Notes: generated by a model from the letters alone, not told the origin. A stretch of 64,000 bases of DNA from Pedobacter panaciterrae (GCF_013204795.1 NZ_JABMKW010000020.1:1364001-1428000); one strand, 5' to 3'. Shown: positions 15,558 to 23,320, counted from the first letter of the stretch. Translations and numbers: made by a program.

Positions 15558-16658
15558 TTATAAAACATCAATTATGGTTTCTTTCTCCTCCTTGCCAGAT
15601 GCCGATGACTCAGATTCTATTTCCTTAAGCTTTTTAACATGAGAATTCACGTATGTTTTTTCGAATTTCCGGTTCTGATTGACGCAGGCAAAAATCCGAA
15701 GGATCAGTTTATACCTCAATGCATTCAACACCGCCATTTTCGGCTTCCCCTCCTGTTCCACTTTTCTCAGGAAATAAGGCCTCAATTCCGGACTATGTCG
15801 CATCGCCTGAAGTGCACACAAGTGCAGTAAACTTTTCATCTTTTTATTTGCCAGATGTGACACCCTGGATTTTACTCTGGCCTTACCAGATTCCTTGGGA
15901 AACGGGGCAACTCCGGCATAACACGCAAATTTCTTCGGATCTTTAATGTCTCTGAACTCATTGGTACAGATCAGCATTTCCGTTGCCGTAACCACTCCCA
16001 CATAATCTACAGAAACAATCAAATCCCTTAGACGGCACAGCTGCTCATCCTCATTGATCACCTTCAGGATCGCTTCATCCACATCCAGTAAATCAAGTTT
16101 TACCGCTTCAATACTACGCGAACACAACTGCGCATTCTCCCTGGCCACCTTCTTCTTCACAAAGGCCTGCTGTTCCTTCACCGGAGTCGTCAGGCTACCG
16201 TACAATACCCGGAGTCTGAGCCTTAAAGTGGTCAGTTCTGCCAGCTGATCAATTACCGGTCGTCTGGGAAACCAGAACCTGAGATTTTCATGATGCAGGG
16301 AAGCATACGCGGCGATTCGAACGGCATCAATCTTGTCGTTTTTACCCCTCATATTACCAGGAGAATTTTTAATCTTCACCGCATTCTCTATCACGATATT
16401 CGCCTTAAAACGATGCAATACCTGCAACAAATGATTCGAATAAAAACCAGTACTTTCCAGACAGAAGATTGCCTTACTAATGGTAAAGCCGTGCTGCATT
16501 TTAAGCTCCTTTATAAAGTCCTTGATTGACTCCAAACTGTTTGGTATTTCCCTATGAAAAAGTACGACCTTTGCTTTCATTACCGCAAAATCCAGTTCAT
16601 TACGGGAAACGTCAACCCCAATAAACCACCCGTATTTTTTTGAACTCTTTTTATCCAT
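15558..16658 (-). mobile_element. IS110-family transposase / RNA-guided recombinase
   Basis: A 366-residue enzyme, full length for the family. The N-terminal RuvC-like DEDD domain shows D16 (FIGVDVSRNELDF), E68 (CLESTGFYSNHL) and D108/D111 (KNDKIDAVRIAAYA). The C-terminal Transposase_20 domain shows YAGVAPFPKESGKARVKSRVSHLANKKMKSLLHL, carrying the serines from which the recombination nucleophile would come, then a KPKMAVLNALRYKLILRIFA helix. Characterised IS110 elements act with a structured bridge RNA from the non-coding end beside the gene, pairing target and donor DNA. Here the 770 bp upstream carry a tandem array of two-loop RNAs. Element ends and target duplication could not be defined, so it may be an IS or a resident recombinase. 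Confidence 0.93.
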
Positions 16659-16705
16659 TGCATTTCATCTATGTTATTCAGCTAAACCGGTTTCAAAATT
16701 CACAG

Positions 16706-16735
16706 TTCACCAAAGCCATTTTTGCTTTGGATGAA
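16706..16735 (-). other. Hairpin in the recombinase leader
   Basis: A 7-bp stem CCAAAGC / GCTTTGG with a 7-nt loop, extended by TTCA / TGAA across a single-base bulge, lies 48-77 nt upstream of the recombinase start. On the minus strand it occupies the place where a B module follows each A hairpin in the array. Its apical part (CCAAAG...CTTTGG) resembles the CAAA...TTTG apical stem of those modules, so it may be a diverged B module paired with A1. Confidence 0.4.
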
Positions 16736-16767
16736 TACGCCCAGGGATCGCGGATTTATGCTTTTTA

Positions 16768-16842
16768 TGTTACTGGAGAGGGATTTATTCATCCGCTAGG
16801 CCTGCACCTAAGACATCTTTTAATTCGCCCTCTCCGTAGCAC
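16768..16842 (-). ncRNA. A1 hairpin, recombinase-proximal module
   Basis: Lower stem arms are 16769-16782 and 16828-16841, with a bulged base between the inner 8-bp GC-rich part and the outer part. One outer pair is a mismatch and one is G-U on minus. The apical stem TAGG..CCTA is kept, and the variable segment is 16812-16820. The right internal loop differs from A2-A4 at three positions. No standard B module follows; the hairpin at 16706-16735 takes that place. Confidence 0.6.
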
Positions 16843-16860
16843 ATTAGTATTTCCAAATCC

Positions 16861-17011
16861 AGTCTGATCAGGAATCTGTTTTCAAACTCTTCTTTTTGGA
16901 CGTCATCTAATTCTGATCATGTCCTGCCCATTATATGCTACCGGAGAGGGATTTACTCATCAACTAGGCCTTCACCTAACTTGTCGCTTAATTCGCCCTC
17001 TCCGTAGCATA
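16861..17011 (-). ncRNA. Array unit A2-B1
   Basis: On the minus strand, A2 (17011 to 16934) has a perfect outer 8-bp arm pair TATGCTAC/GTAGCATA, one bulged base, then the 8-bp GGAGAGGG stem. B1 (16921 to 16861) follows with the TGATCAG/CTGATCA stem, the variable segment 16899-16905 and the CAAA..TTTG apical stem. At 151 nt the pair is close in size to known IS110 bridge RNAs. Transcript ends are not known. Confidence 0.6.
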
Positions 17012-17036
17012 TAAGCTTATTTCCAAATCTAGTCTA

Positions 17037-17183
17037 GTCTGATCATGAATCTGTTTTCAAACTCTTTTTTGAACGCTGTCTAATTCTGATCATGTCCTGC
17101 CCATTATATGCTACCGGAGAGGGATTTACTCATCAACTAGGCCTTCGCCTACAACTATACCTAATTCGCCCTCTCCATCGCAT
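17037..17183 (-). ncRNA. Array unit A3-B2
   Basis: A3 (17183 to 17107) keeps the GGAGAGGG stem. Its outer arm has one U-G (minus strand) and one mismatch. The variable segment is 17153-17161. B2 (17093 to 17037) has the longest apical stem of the set (TTCAAA/TTTGAA) and variable segment 17072-17078. Just beyond B2 the minus strand reads TAGATTTG, a perfect match to the Bacteroidetes -7 consensus, placed to drive the next unit, A2-B1. Confidence 0.6.
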
Positions 17184-17205
17184 ATTAAATATTTCCAAAT
17201 CAAGC

Positions 17206-17352
17206 CCGATCAGAAATCTTTTTTCAAACTCTTCTTTTGGGTGGTATCTAATTCTGATCATGTCCTGCCCATCATATGCTACTGGAAAGGGATTTACTCA
17301 TCAACCAGGCCTTCACCTAACCTGCCCCCTAATTCGCCCCTTCCATAGCACA
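17206..17352 (-). ncRNA. Array unit A4-B3
   Basis: A4 (17352 to 17275) has a compensatory change in the inner stem (G-C replaced by A-T) and two further changes that are G-U only when read on minus. The apical TAGG..CCTG pair is also U-G on minus. The variable segment is 17321-17329, strikingly G-rich on minus. B3 (17262 to 17206) keeps the stem GATCAGAA/TTCTGATC and has variable segment 17240-17246. Confidence 0.6.
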
Positions 17353-17373
17353 TTAACTTATTTCCAAATCCAG

Positions 17374-17600
17374 CCAGAATATGGATATATCTTCAAACGC
17401 TTCTTTTGGAGAGTATCTAATTCTGATCATGCCCTGCCCATCCTATTGCTATACGATTAGAAAAGAACTCATCTGATTATTAGCTCCCAGCCCAGGGGCA
17501 TCAAACAGTTCACTTCTTCCGTCGCGTATTTATTTAAATCTGTATCAGCCGTCACCTAACTGGTCATTAATTCACCTTTTCTATCGTTTCATTTTTAATT
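17374..17600 (-). repeat. Decayed array unit A5-B4
   Basis: B4 (17431 to 17374) retains a CAGAAT/ATTCTG stem and variable segment 17409-17415. To its right, 17551-17592 still matches the A hairpin (CACCTAA, a variable stretch, then TTAATTCACC and CTATCG). The opposite arm near 17447-17470 is displaced by about 70 bp of unrelated sequence, so the A hairpin can no longer form. This is the oldest or a disrupted end of the array. Confidence 0.5.
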
Positions 17601-17629
17601 ACACTCATCAAGTTCCCACTTCTTTGATA

Positions 17630-17662
17630 AAACTGTGGCACCCATCCGGGCTGCCACAGTTT
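17630..17662 (-). terminator. Intrinsic terminator after the sigma factor gene
   Basis: A perfect 11-bp stem AAACTGTGGCA / TGCCACAGTTT with an 11-nt loop, ending in a short T run on the minus strand, lies about 120 bp downstream of the sigma factor stop. It separates that operon from the array. The symmetric A/T flanks allow bidirectional use. Confidence 0.75.
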
Positions 17663-17783
17663 CTAACCTAAATTCAAATCTCATCGGAGAAGATGAGTTC
17701 ACAAAACCATAAAGGGCTAACCAACCCTTTATCCTGACATACCAGTGCCCCAATAAAGCACTAATCTTTTCATAACACCTGCT

Positions 17784-18641
17784 TCAACTTAATTCATCAA
17801 AGCTCTCCCGTGTTACCTTATTTCTCAACCGCTTCAGACAAGCCACATGAATCTGACGTACCCGTTCCTTAGACAGATTCACCACTTTCGCAATTTCCGC
17901 CGGCTGCATTGGAAGCGGAATATCAATCCCGTAGTACAATTCTAAAATCTTTCTTTCACGCGGAGCAAGTTCCCTAAGTAGGTCATCCAGTGCCACTTCA
18001 ACCGAATCCTGAACAGCAAACCGATCCGGTGTTTCCGCCCTATCATCCGCCAAACGATCCAGTAAAGTACCATCATGCTCTGCCTCATTTTCCTGATCCA
18101 GGGACAGCATCCAGGGAGAATAAGCCGCACATTCGATTACCCTTGTCACACTTAAATCCGTATAATCCGCCAGTTCCTCCACACTTGGCATGCGTTCCAG
18201 TAATTGTTCCAATACCGCACTATCCTGTCCCATTTTTATAATTGCGTTCACCTGATTGGCAGGAAGCCGAATCGTACGCCGCTTTTCCGCAACTGCATGA
18301 ATGATGCTCTGACGCACCCACCACACTGCAAAAGAAATAAACTTAAATCCCCTGGCGGCATCAAAACGCTGTGCCGCCCGAATCAAACCCATATTCCCTT
18401 CACAGATCAGGTCCTCCAAGGCAAAACCCGCGCACTGATACTTCTTCGCCACCGAAACCACAAACCGCAGGTTCGATTTCACCAATGTATTCAATGCCAG
18501 CTGATCCCCCGCCCGGATCCTGGCACATAAATCCACCTCCTGTTCCACTGTCAGCAGCTCAATCTTAGACAGCTCATTCAAATACTTATCCAGCACCGCA
18601 GACTTCCTGGTCAGCGACACTTCAATCTTCAGCGCCCTCAT
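17784..18641 (-). CDS. Accessory sigma-70 factor (RpoD paralogue)
   Basis: A 285-residue sigma factor opening MRALKIEVSLTRKSAVLDKYLNEL, close to the start of the Bacteroidetes housekeeping factor. Region 2 is complete (NLRFVVSVAKKY..., DLICEGNMGLIRAAQRFDAARGFKFISFAVWWVRQSI). Region 3 is present, and region 4 ends LSKERVRQIHVACLKRLR. Divergence from the usual RpoD (CAGFALEDLICEG, AEKRRTIRLPANQVNAI) and the presence of AraC and GH2 genes upstream indicate an accessory copy rather than the essential one. It overlaps the AraC-type gene by 4 nt (ATGA), so the two are translationally coupled. It probably redirects polymerase to a subset of promoters; targets are unknown. Confidence 0.9.
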   Translation of the reverse strand: MRALKIEVSLTRKSAVLDKYLNELSKIELLTVEQEVDLCARIRAGDQLALNTLVKSNLRFVVSVAKKYQCAGFALEDLICEGNMGLIRAAQRFDAARGFKFISFAVWWVRQSIIHAVAEKRRTIRLPANQVNAIIKMGQDSAVLEQLLERMPSVEELADYTDLSVTRVIECAAYSPWMLSLDQENEAEHDGTLLDRLADDRAETPDRFAVQDSVEVALDDLLRELAPRERKILELYYGIDIPLPMQPAEIAKVVNLSKERVRQIHVACLKRLRNKVTRESFDELS

Positions 18642-19018
18642 AAATTCCGAAGCCCCAATGGACTTAACCGCGTTCTGCGCCGGATAAACCGGGCAAAGTA
18701 AGCCTGGTCCCGGAAGCCCAGTTCAAAAGTGATTTCTTTCACAGAATCCTTCCCCATTCGGAGCAGTTTCAGCGCTTCCTGAAACAACCTGTCCTGGATC
18801 ATTTGATAAACCGTCATCCCTAAATGGGCCTTCCCCATTTTATCCAATTTATACAAGGAAACCCCAATCAACGCCGCATAATACTCCCTGTATTTACACT
18901 TCCTGAAATCAATATCGATCAGGCGTTGTAAACGAAACAACAATCTGATCTCATCCAAAGCGCCATTCCGCTGAACCAACTGGTCAACAGCAGTTTCCTT
19001 TACCAATTCCCGCGTCAT
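18638..19018 (-). CDS. Stand-alone AraC-type DNA-binding protein
   Basis: A 126-residue protein made essentially of an AraC/XylS DNA-binding domain. A first helix-turn-helix occupies about residues 42-75 (KYREYYAALIGVSLYKLDKMGKAHLGMTVYQMIQDRLFQEALKLL). The second occupies about 86-120 (GKDSVKEITFELGFRDQAYFARFIRRRTRLSPLGLR), including the family signature FE.GF.D..YF.R.F. No ligand-binding domain is present. It starts 9 bp after the GH2 stop and overlaps the sigma factor start by 4 nt, making a GH2-AraC-sigma operon. Regulation of carbohydrate genes is inferred from context. Confidence 0.85.
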   Translation of the reverse strand: MTRELVKETAVDQLVQRNGALDEIRLLFRLQRLIDIDFRKCKYREYYAALIGVSLYKLDKMGKAHLGMTVYQMIQDRLFQEALKLLRMGKDSVKEITFELGFRDQAYFARFIRRRTRLSPLGLRNL

Positions 19019-19027
19019 AACTATTTC

Positions 19028-21430
19028 CTATTTGTGTTCGTCAATGGCGGTCTGGAACATTTTCTTCTCATTCTCCGGCACATTCGCACCAAATTTCTCC
19101 AGGTAAGTGGTCGCTGCCGGAACATAGTTTTTCCAGTCCTGTGAATTGTAAAAACCAACCGTCTTGGCACGAAGCAGGATCTCCTCGCCAGGAGCACCGT
19201 ATGGTTTTACCGCAGCCTCAACTGCTGCCCAATCGACCGGATCAGCATTCATCAATGGTTCCATTTCCCCTTTTAAGATCATGTTCATCATGGCCACCGT
19301 ATACTTACGTTCCCCCATTACCTTTTTGAATATCTCCGCATCCTTGTTCATCAAAGCAAAACCAGCATCCTTAGTACTTTTGGTAAAAGAAACCACCGCA
19401 TCAATGTCCTCTTCAGAAAGTGGCTTTTTTAGCCCAAAAATGAAATCATGCCCCGCTAGCCCTGCGCCCAGCTTATCGCCAACCTGCCCAGCAGTCATGG
19501 ACATTTTTTTTAAAAAGGCCTCATCTCGCTTACCATCTATGTACTGCTGCAGCATTCCACTGTACAAAAGACCTGGCTCCGTCAGGTCTGCACCCTGTGC
19601 AGTAACAACGGGGACATTCTTTTCAGCATCCGGGTTCAGCTGACTGTGAATCTTTCTCAGCTCCGCAAAAGGAATTTTGACCACTTCCCGGTCATAAGTC
19701 ATCAGCCCGTTCTGTTCCCCTTCCACATCAAAAGGCTGGGTATAAATTGAACCGGAAAGTCCCTGTTTTTCCATCAGCTTTAAATGCTGGTTCATGATGG
19801 TATATTTTGCACGCAATCCTGAAGGTTTCTCGGTAATGTATCCCCAGGCAGAGCTCGTGTTCCACTGGTGATCTGGTATAAAGACCCCGATCCCTCCAAA
19901 CTCCCCGCAAACCTGCGCCTTACCCGGCAACTTAATACTCATCATCGGATCAGGATAACTGTGCACATCGGTCACATCAGCCGATACGTAGGCATTGGGA
20001 GAAGGTGATCGCAGTACTTCATTCACATAAAGAATCTCCCCGGAGTGCCCGTTCAATATCCTGGAAGGATCTGTCTTTTTAATCCATTCACTCAGTCTTT
20101 GCTGGTCATATTGCCCCCATTTCTCATTGAACAGCACCCAGCAAACTATAGAGGGATAATTGTGCAATTGGGCAAGTGTTTCTGAACATTGTGCTTCAAA
20201 AGCAGCTTTGCTTCCTTCAGGTAGTCCCTGGTTCGGATTCACCATATCCTGCCATACCAGCATCCCCAGTTTATCTGCATGGTAATACCAGCGGGCCGGT
20301 TCTACTTTAATGTGTTTACGGATGGCATTGAATCCCATCGCTTTAATGGCCTTTATGTCATAAGCAAGGGCTTCGTCTGTTGGGGCCGTATACAGCCCAT
20401 CCGGCCAGAAGCCCTGGTCAAGCGTTCCCAAATTAAAATAAGGCTTGTTGTTTAAAAAGATCCGGTCCACACCCGCAACATCCCTGGCAATACCAATCTT
20501 GCGCATCCCGAAGTAAGAAGTTACTTTATCTACCACCTTCCCGTCTTTCAGTAATTTCACTTCCAAGTCATAGAGGAAAGGTGAAGCGGGTGACCAGAGT
20601 TTCGCATTCTTAACAAGAAGCTGAAGATCAGTTCCTGCCTCTCCGAATACGGCGTTTACTTTGGCTTTTCCGTCAAATGCTGTGGCTTCGATTTTATAGC
20701 CTGCAGGTGCTTTTATGGTAAGGATCAAAACGCCTTTATCAATATCCGGTGTCATTTGCAGTTCACTGATATAGGCTGCAGGAACAACCTCCATCCATAC
20801 CGTTTGCCAGATTCCCGATGTTGGTGTATAATAGATATTGGCAGGATTCAACACTTGTTTACCATGAGGACCAACACCTTCACCAGTCGGGTCATATACT
20901 TTTACCATCAGCTCATTTGAGCCTGAAGCAAGTGCCTCAGTTATATCCATATCGAACGCGGTATAGCCTCCGGTATGTGATCCAACTTCTTTCTCGTTGA
21001 TGTACACCCAGCACTGGTAATCCACTGCTCCAAAATGCAACAACACACGTTCACCGGCTTTCAGCGCCGGTCTAACAATACTTCTTTTATAGACCAGGTG
21101 CTGGTCGGGAAGTAATGCCTTTTTCACGCCGGATAAAGCAGATTCAATCGGGTAAGGCACCAATATCTTTCCTTCATTCAGCACTTTCATGTTGTTGGTT
21201 TTAGCTGTTATGGTATAGTCCCATAGCCCGTTCAGGTTTATCCAGTTTGGACGTACCATTTGAGGCCTGGGGTATTCTTTCAAGGCGTTTTCCGGGGAAA
21301 CCAGTTTAGCCCATCGGCTTTGAACAGGCACTTCCCGCATTTGATATTTTTGTTGCGCCTGTACTGCGATATTCATAAAATTGAACAAGGCAGTGGCCAG
21401 GAACAAGCATTTTTTTGCTTGATTTAACAT
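19028..21430 (-). CDS. Secreted glycoside hydrolase family 2 enzyme
   Basis: An 800-residue exported beta-glycosidase. The signal peptide is residues 1-25 (CLFLATALFNFMNIAVQAQ). A jelly-roll sugar-binding domain follows (PRPQMVRPNWINLNGLWDYTI ... VLLHFGAVDYQCWVYINEKEVGSHTGGYTAFDMDIT), then an immunoglobulin-like domain. The TIM barrel has the acid/base in CWVLFNEKWGQYD and the nucleophile in VCGEFGGIGVF. GFNAIRKHIKVEPARWYYHADKLGMLVWQDM is a clear family 2 stretch. The C-terminal 180 residues are a helical extension of unknown role. Substrate (galactoside, glucuronide, mannoside or other) cannot be told from sequence. Confidence 0.93.
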   Translation of the reverse strand: MLNQAKKCLFLATALFNFMNIAVQAQQKYQMREVPVQSRWAKLVSPENALKEYPRPQMVRPNWINLNGLWDYTITAKTNNMKVLNEGKILVPYPIESALSGVKKALLPDQHLVYKRSIVRPALKAGERVLLHFGAVDYQCWVYINEKEVGSHTGGYTAFDMDITEALASGSNELMVKVYDPTGEGVGPHGKQVLNPANIYYTPTSGIWQTVWMEVVPAAYISELQMTPDIDKGVLILTIKAPAGYKIEATAFDGKAKVNAVFGEAGTDLQLLVKNAKLWSPASPFLYDLEVKLLKDGKVVDKVTSYFGMRKIGIARDVAGVDRIFLNNKPYFNLGTLDQGFWPDGLYTAPTDEALAYDIKAIKAMGFNAIRKHIKVEPARWYYHADKLGMLVWQDMVNPNQGLPEGSKAAFEAQCSETLAQLHNYPSIVCWVLFNEKWGQYDQQRLSEWIKKTDPSRILNGHSGEILYVNEVLRSPSPNAYVSADVTDVHSYPDPMMSIKLPGKAQVCGEFGGIGVFIPDHQWNTSSAWGYITEKPSGLRAKYTIMNQHLKLMEKQGLSGSIYTQPFDVEGEQNGLMTYDREVVKIPFAELRKIHSQLNPDAEKNVPVVTAQGADLTEPGLLYSGMLQQYIDGKRDEAFLKKMSMTAGQVGDKLGAGLAGHDFIFGLKKPLSEEDIDAVVSFTKSTKDAGFALMNKDAEIFKKVMGERKYTVAMMNMILKGEMEPLMNADPVDWAAVEAAVKPYGAPGEEILLRAKTVGFYNSQDWKNYVPAATTYLEKFGANVPENEKKMFQTAIDEHK

Positions 21431-21461
21431 CTTTTGATATGTTTTTTAGTTATTTCTTTTT

Positions 21462-22496
21462 TTAGAAGTTTAGTTTGTATTTGTATAAGTAATGATCATA
21501 CAAGGCATACAATGACTGTCCGTAGACCTTAAAATCCGTTAATTTTTTCTTATTAAAATCTGGTAAATAAAAGCTAAACTGATATTTGCTGTCGTTCACG
21601 GAATAAACATCGATTATTGAAACATTTTTTAAAGATTCAGGAACCTCGTTATCTGCAATCAACCCCGACTGAATGAATAGGAAATGTTCATTAATTGCAA
21701 CCCTTTTATTTACTTCAACAGGTGGAATAGCAAGCGTCGTCTGATTTTGCGATTTTATTGAAGCAATTTTTAGTTTAGCAGTTGAATTTGTATCAATGGT
21801 TTTTCCTTGATATAATAAATTAAGATTACTGTCCGCACAAATAAATTGATTCCGATAATAATAGACATAAAACACATTCCCAGATTTTGGCGCTACTGCT
21901 AGATTCCCATCGGTACTAAAAACACCGTCTATTTGCTTATGAAGAAGATTAGCGGAAGATCTAAAACCATCAGAATCTGGCCTATATCTTACCAATCTAT
22001 TTTGCCCATTTTGAACGACTCTTAAAATAAATGATTTTCCTAAGGAATGAGCTGCTTGAGTAAAAAATGGAGGTTTTGTTGCTGGTTTTAATATTTTGGA
22101 ACTAAGTTTTCCTAAAAAAAGAGCAGGTTGGTTGCCATCAAGTGTATATATGGATCCATGCTGAACTAAGTTAAAATATCCCCTGGTCAACTTAGCTCCT
22201 TCGGGAAGACTAAAATGACATCCAACAGTGTCTTTTACGGAGGAATCTACTCGCAATAATTTTTGGGGAGTGTATAGGTTACCAATGTAAATAGAATCAT
22301 TACCTATCCCAGCTAAGTACCACCGACCCTCCCCTAAATCAATAATATTATCAGGAACAAGTCTGTGTGTTGGGAGGGCACGTATAAAGTTATTTTTATT
22401 CTGTTTCGCTTTAGCCGATACAAAATACAGAATAACAACCAGCACCACGCTAAAAATTAAGCAAATTGTAATTAACAAAATACGTTTGAAAATCAT
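21462..22496 (-). CDS. Membrane-anchored protein, probable beta-propeller
   Basis: A 344-residue protein with one N-terminal membrane anchor (about 5-28, ILLITICLIFSVVLVVILYFVSA). The external part consists of short beta-blade-like segments (GRWYLAGIGNDSIYIGNL, HGSIYTLDGNQPALFLGKL, GNLAVAPKSGNVFYVYYYRNQFICAD, VSIIDVYSVNDSKYQFSFYLPDF, LTDFKVYGQSLYALYDHYLYKYKL). This resembles six-bladed propellers of Bacteroidetes. It is the last of three genes with a MauE-like membrane protein and a small exported Cys-containing protein. No catalytic motif is seen. The fold assignment is inferred from the repeat rhythm. Confidence 0.65.
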   Translation of the reverse strand: MIFKRILLITICLIFSVVLVVILYFVSAKAKQNKNNFIRALPTHRLVPDNIIDLGEGRWYLAGIGNDSIYIGNLYTPQKLLRVDSSVKDTVGCHFSLPEGAKLTRGYFNLVQHGSIYTLDGNQPALFLGKLSSKILKPATKPPFFTQAAHSLGKSFILRVVQNGQNRLVRYRPDSDGFRSSANLLHKQIDGVFSTDGNLAVAPKSGNVFYVYYYRNQFICADSNLNLLYQGKTIDTNSTAKLKIASIKSQNQTTLAIPPVEVNKRVAINEHFLFIQSGLIADNEVPESLKNVSIIDVYSVNDSKYQFSFYLPDFNKKKLTDFKVYGQSLYALYDHYLYKYKLNF

Positions 22497-22546
22497 AAGG
22501 ATAAAGTTAAGTAAGCCTGGGTTAATATAACCCAGGCTAAATTCAT

Positions 22547-22816
22547 CTACAAGCGCCTTAGCGGGACACTACAAGTCGGAGGAACTGGACCACCGAGAAC
22601 ATCATATTTATAAATCGGAATACCTGAAAAAGTACATTGAGCTCCGGTATAATAATCTTGACAATATTGTTGGTCAGTGCTACCAGCTTGAACGTAACAT
22701 GTTCCATCTAGAATCCATGAGAAATACATAAACCCTTTGGTTTGAGGTTTAAAGGCAAACGTTGAAGCTACAGCTAATAGGAATGCCCCCGTCATTAATA
22801 ATTTTCTAAATTTCAT
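22547..22816 (-). CDS. Small exported four-cysteine protein (DUF6520-like)
   Basis: An 89-residue protein with a signal peptide (LLMTGAFLLAVASTFAFK), starting at MKFRKLLMT (22816). The longer frame to 22852 adds only a low-complexity extension. The mature part has four cysteines (GTCYV, QYCQD, AQCTF, PTCSV) that could form two disulphides, and a GG-containing turn near the C-terminus. It resembles small Bacteroidetes exported proteins annotated DUF6520, which recur beside MauE/DoxX-type membrane proteins. The role is unknown. Confidence 0.75.
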   Translation of the reverse strand: MKFRKLLMTGAFLLAVASTFAFKPQTKGFMYFSWILDGTCYVQAGSTDQQYCQDYYTGAQCTFSGIPIYKYDVLGGPVPPTCSVPLRRL

Positions 22817-22887
22817 TTTTTTACTTTTTAATTGATTGGCCCGAAATTTCAAGGGTACGGACGTCCCTTCTTATCGCGAATAAGATC

Positions 22888-23307
22888 TTAACCATCTTTT
22901 GGATATATTAAAATTGAAAGTGCTCCCAGAATTACAAAGCCTATATTAAAAAACAGATGCTGGCTCCAAGTCAAGTTTTGCAATATTCCTCCACAAGAGC
23001 AAGGAATGTAGGTTCCGAATTTTAAGATGACAATAATGTAAACAGAGAATACAACCATTAAACTAAAGGATAGGTATAATGCATAATATTGCATTTTTTT
23101 GAGTGCTAATAATGCGGCAATTACAAGCTCAATTAACGGAATTCCAACAGCGACATACTTAGCAAAAAGACTGAGTATCGGTGATTTACCTAATTCAATT
23201 CTGAATTTTTCAAAATCTTCAATTTTAGTCAAAGCAGCATATGCAAAAAGTATAATAAAAAGAGCGCTTATTATCTCTACTAGTGTTTCCCTTACTTTAC
23301 TTTTCAT
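22888..23307 (-). CDS. MauE/DoxX-family redox-associated membrane protein
   Basis: A 139-residue protein with four membrane segments: IISALFIILFAYAALTKI, FAKYVAVGIPLIELVIAALLALK, YYALYLSFSLMVVFSVYIIVIL and HLFFNIGFVILGALSILIY. The motif PCSCGG in the loop after span three is typical of MauE/VKOR-like proteins that transfer electrons or assist disulphide formation. It precedes the four-cysteine exported protein on the same strand by about 70 bp, suggesting that protein as a substrate. MauE proper is needed for maturation of the methylamine dehydrogenase small subunit; no mauA/mauB sequence is recognised here. Confidence 0.85.
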   Translation of the reverse strand: MKSKVRETLVEIISALFIILFAYAALTKIEDFEKFRIELGKSPILSLFAKYVAVGIPLIELVIAALLALKKMQYYALYLSFSLMVVFSVYIIVILKFGTYIPCSCGGILQNLTWSQHLFFNIGFVILGALSILIYPKDG

Positions 23308-23320
23308 AAAATCAATAGGT

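Larger units (their letters stand above)
16768..17431 (-). repeat. Tandem array of bridge-RNA-like two-hairpin units upstream of the IS110 recombinase
   Basis: Four imperfect direct repeats with periods of 168, 173 and 168 bp, plus a decayed fifth to the right. Each period holds an A hairpin (long stem GGAGAGGG/CCCTCTCC plus outer TATGCTAC/GTAGCATA-like arms) and a B hairpin (TGATCAGAAT / ATTcCTGATCA stem). In A, the internal-loop strand between GCGAATTA and the apical TAGG..CCTA stem is variable: 16812-16820, 16980-16988, 17153-17161 and 17321-17329 share no sequence. In B, 7 nt between the apical CAAA..TTTG stem and TCTAATTCTG vary: 16899-16905, 17072-17078, 17240-17246 and 17409-17415. Stem substitutions give G-U on minus and A-C on plus, so the RNA is read on minus, towards the recombinase. 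Confidence 0.85.

Noticed and set aside
16768..17431. CRISPR array or integron attC array
   Set aside because: The period is about 170 bp with long conserved sequence and only 7-9 nt variable pieces inside hairpins. There are no cas genes, no integron integrase and no GTTRRRY-type core sites.
17092..17460. Plus-strand 122-codon frame inside the array
   Set aside because: It merely crosses repeat units without a stop. Substitutions between copies follow RNA pairing on the minus strand, not codon structure.
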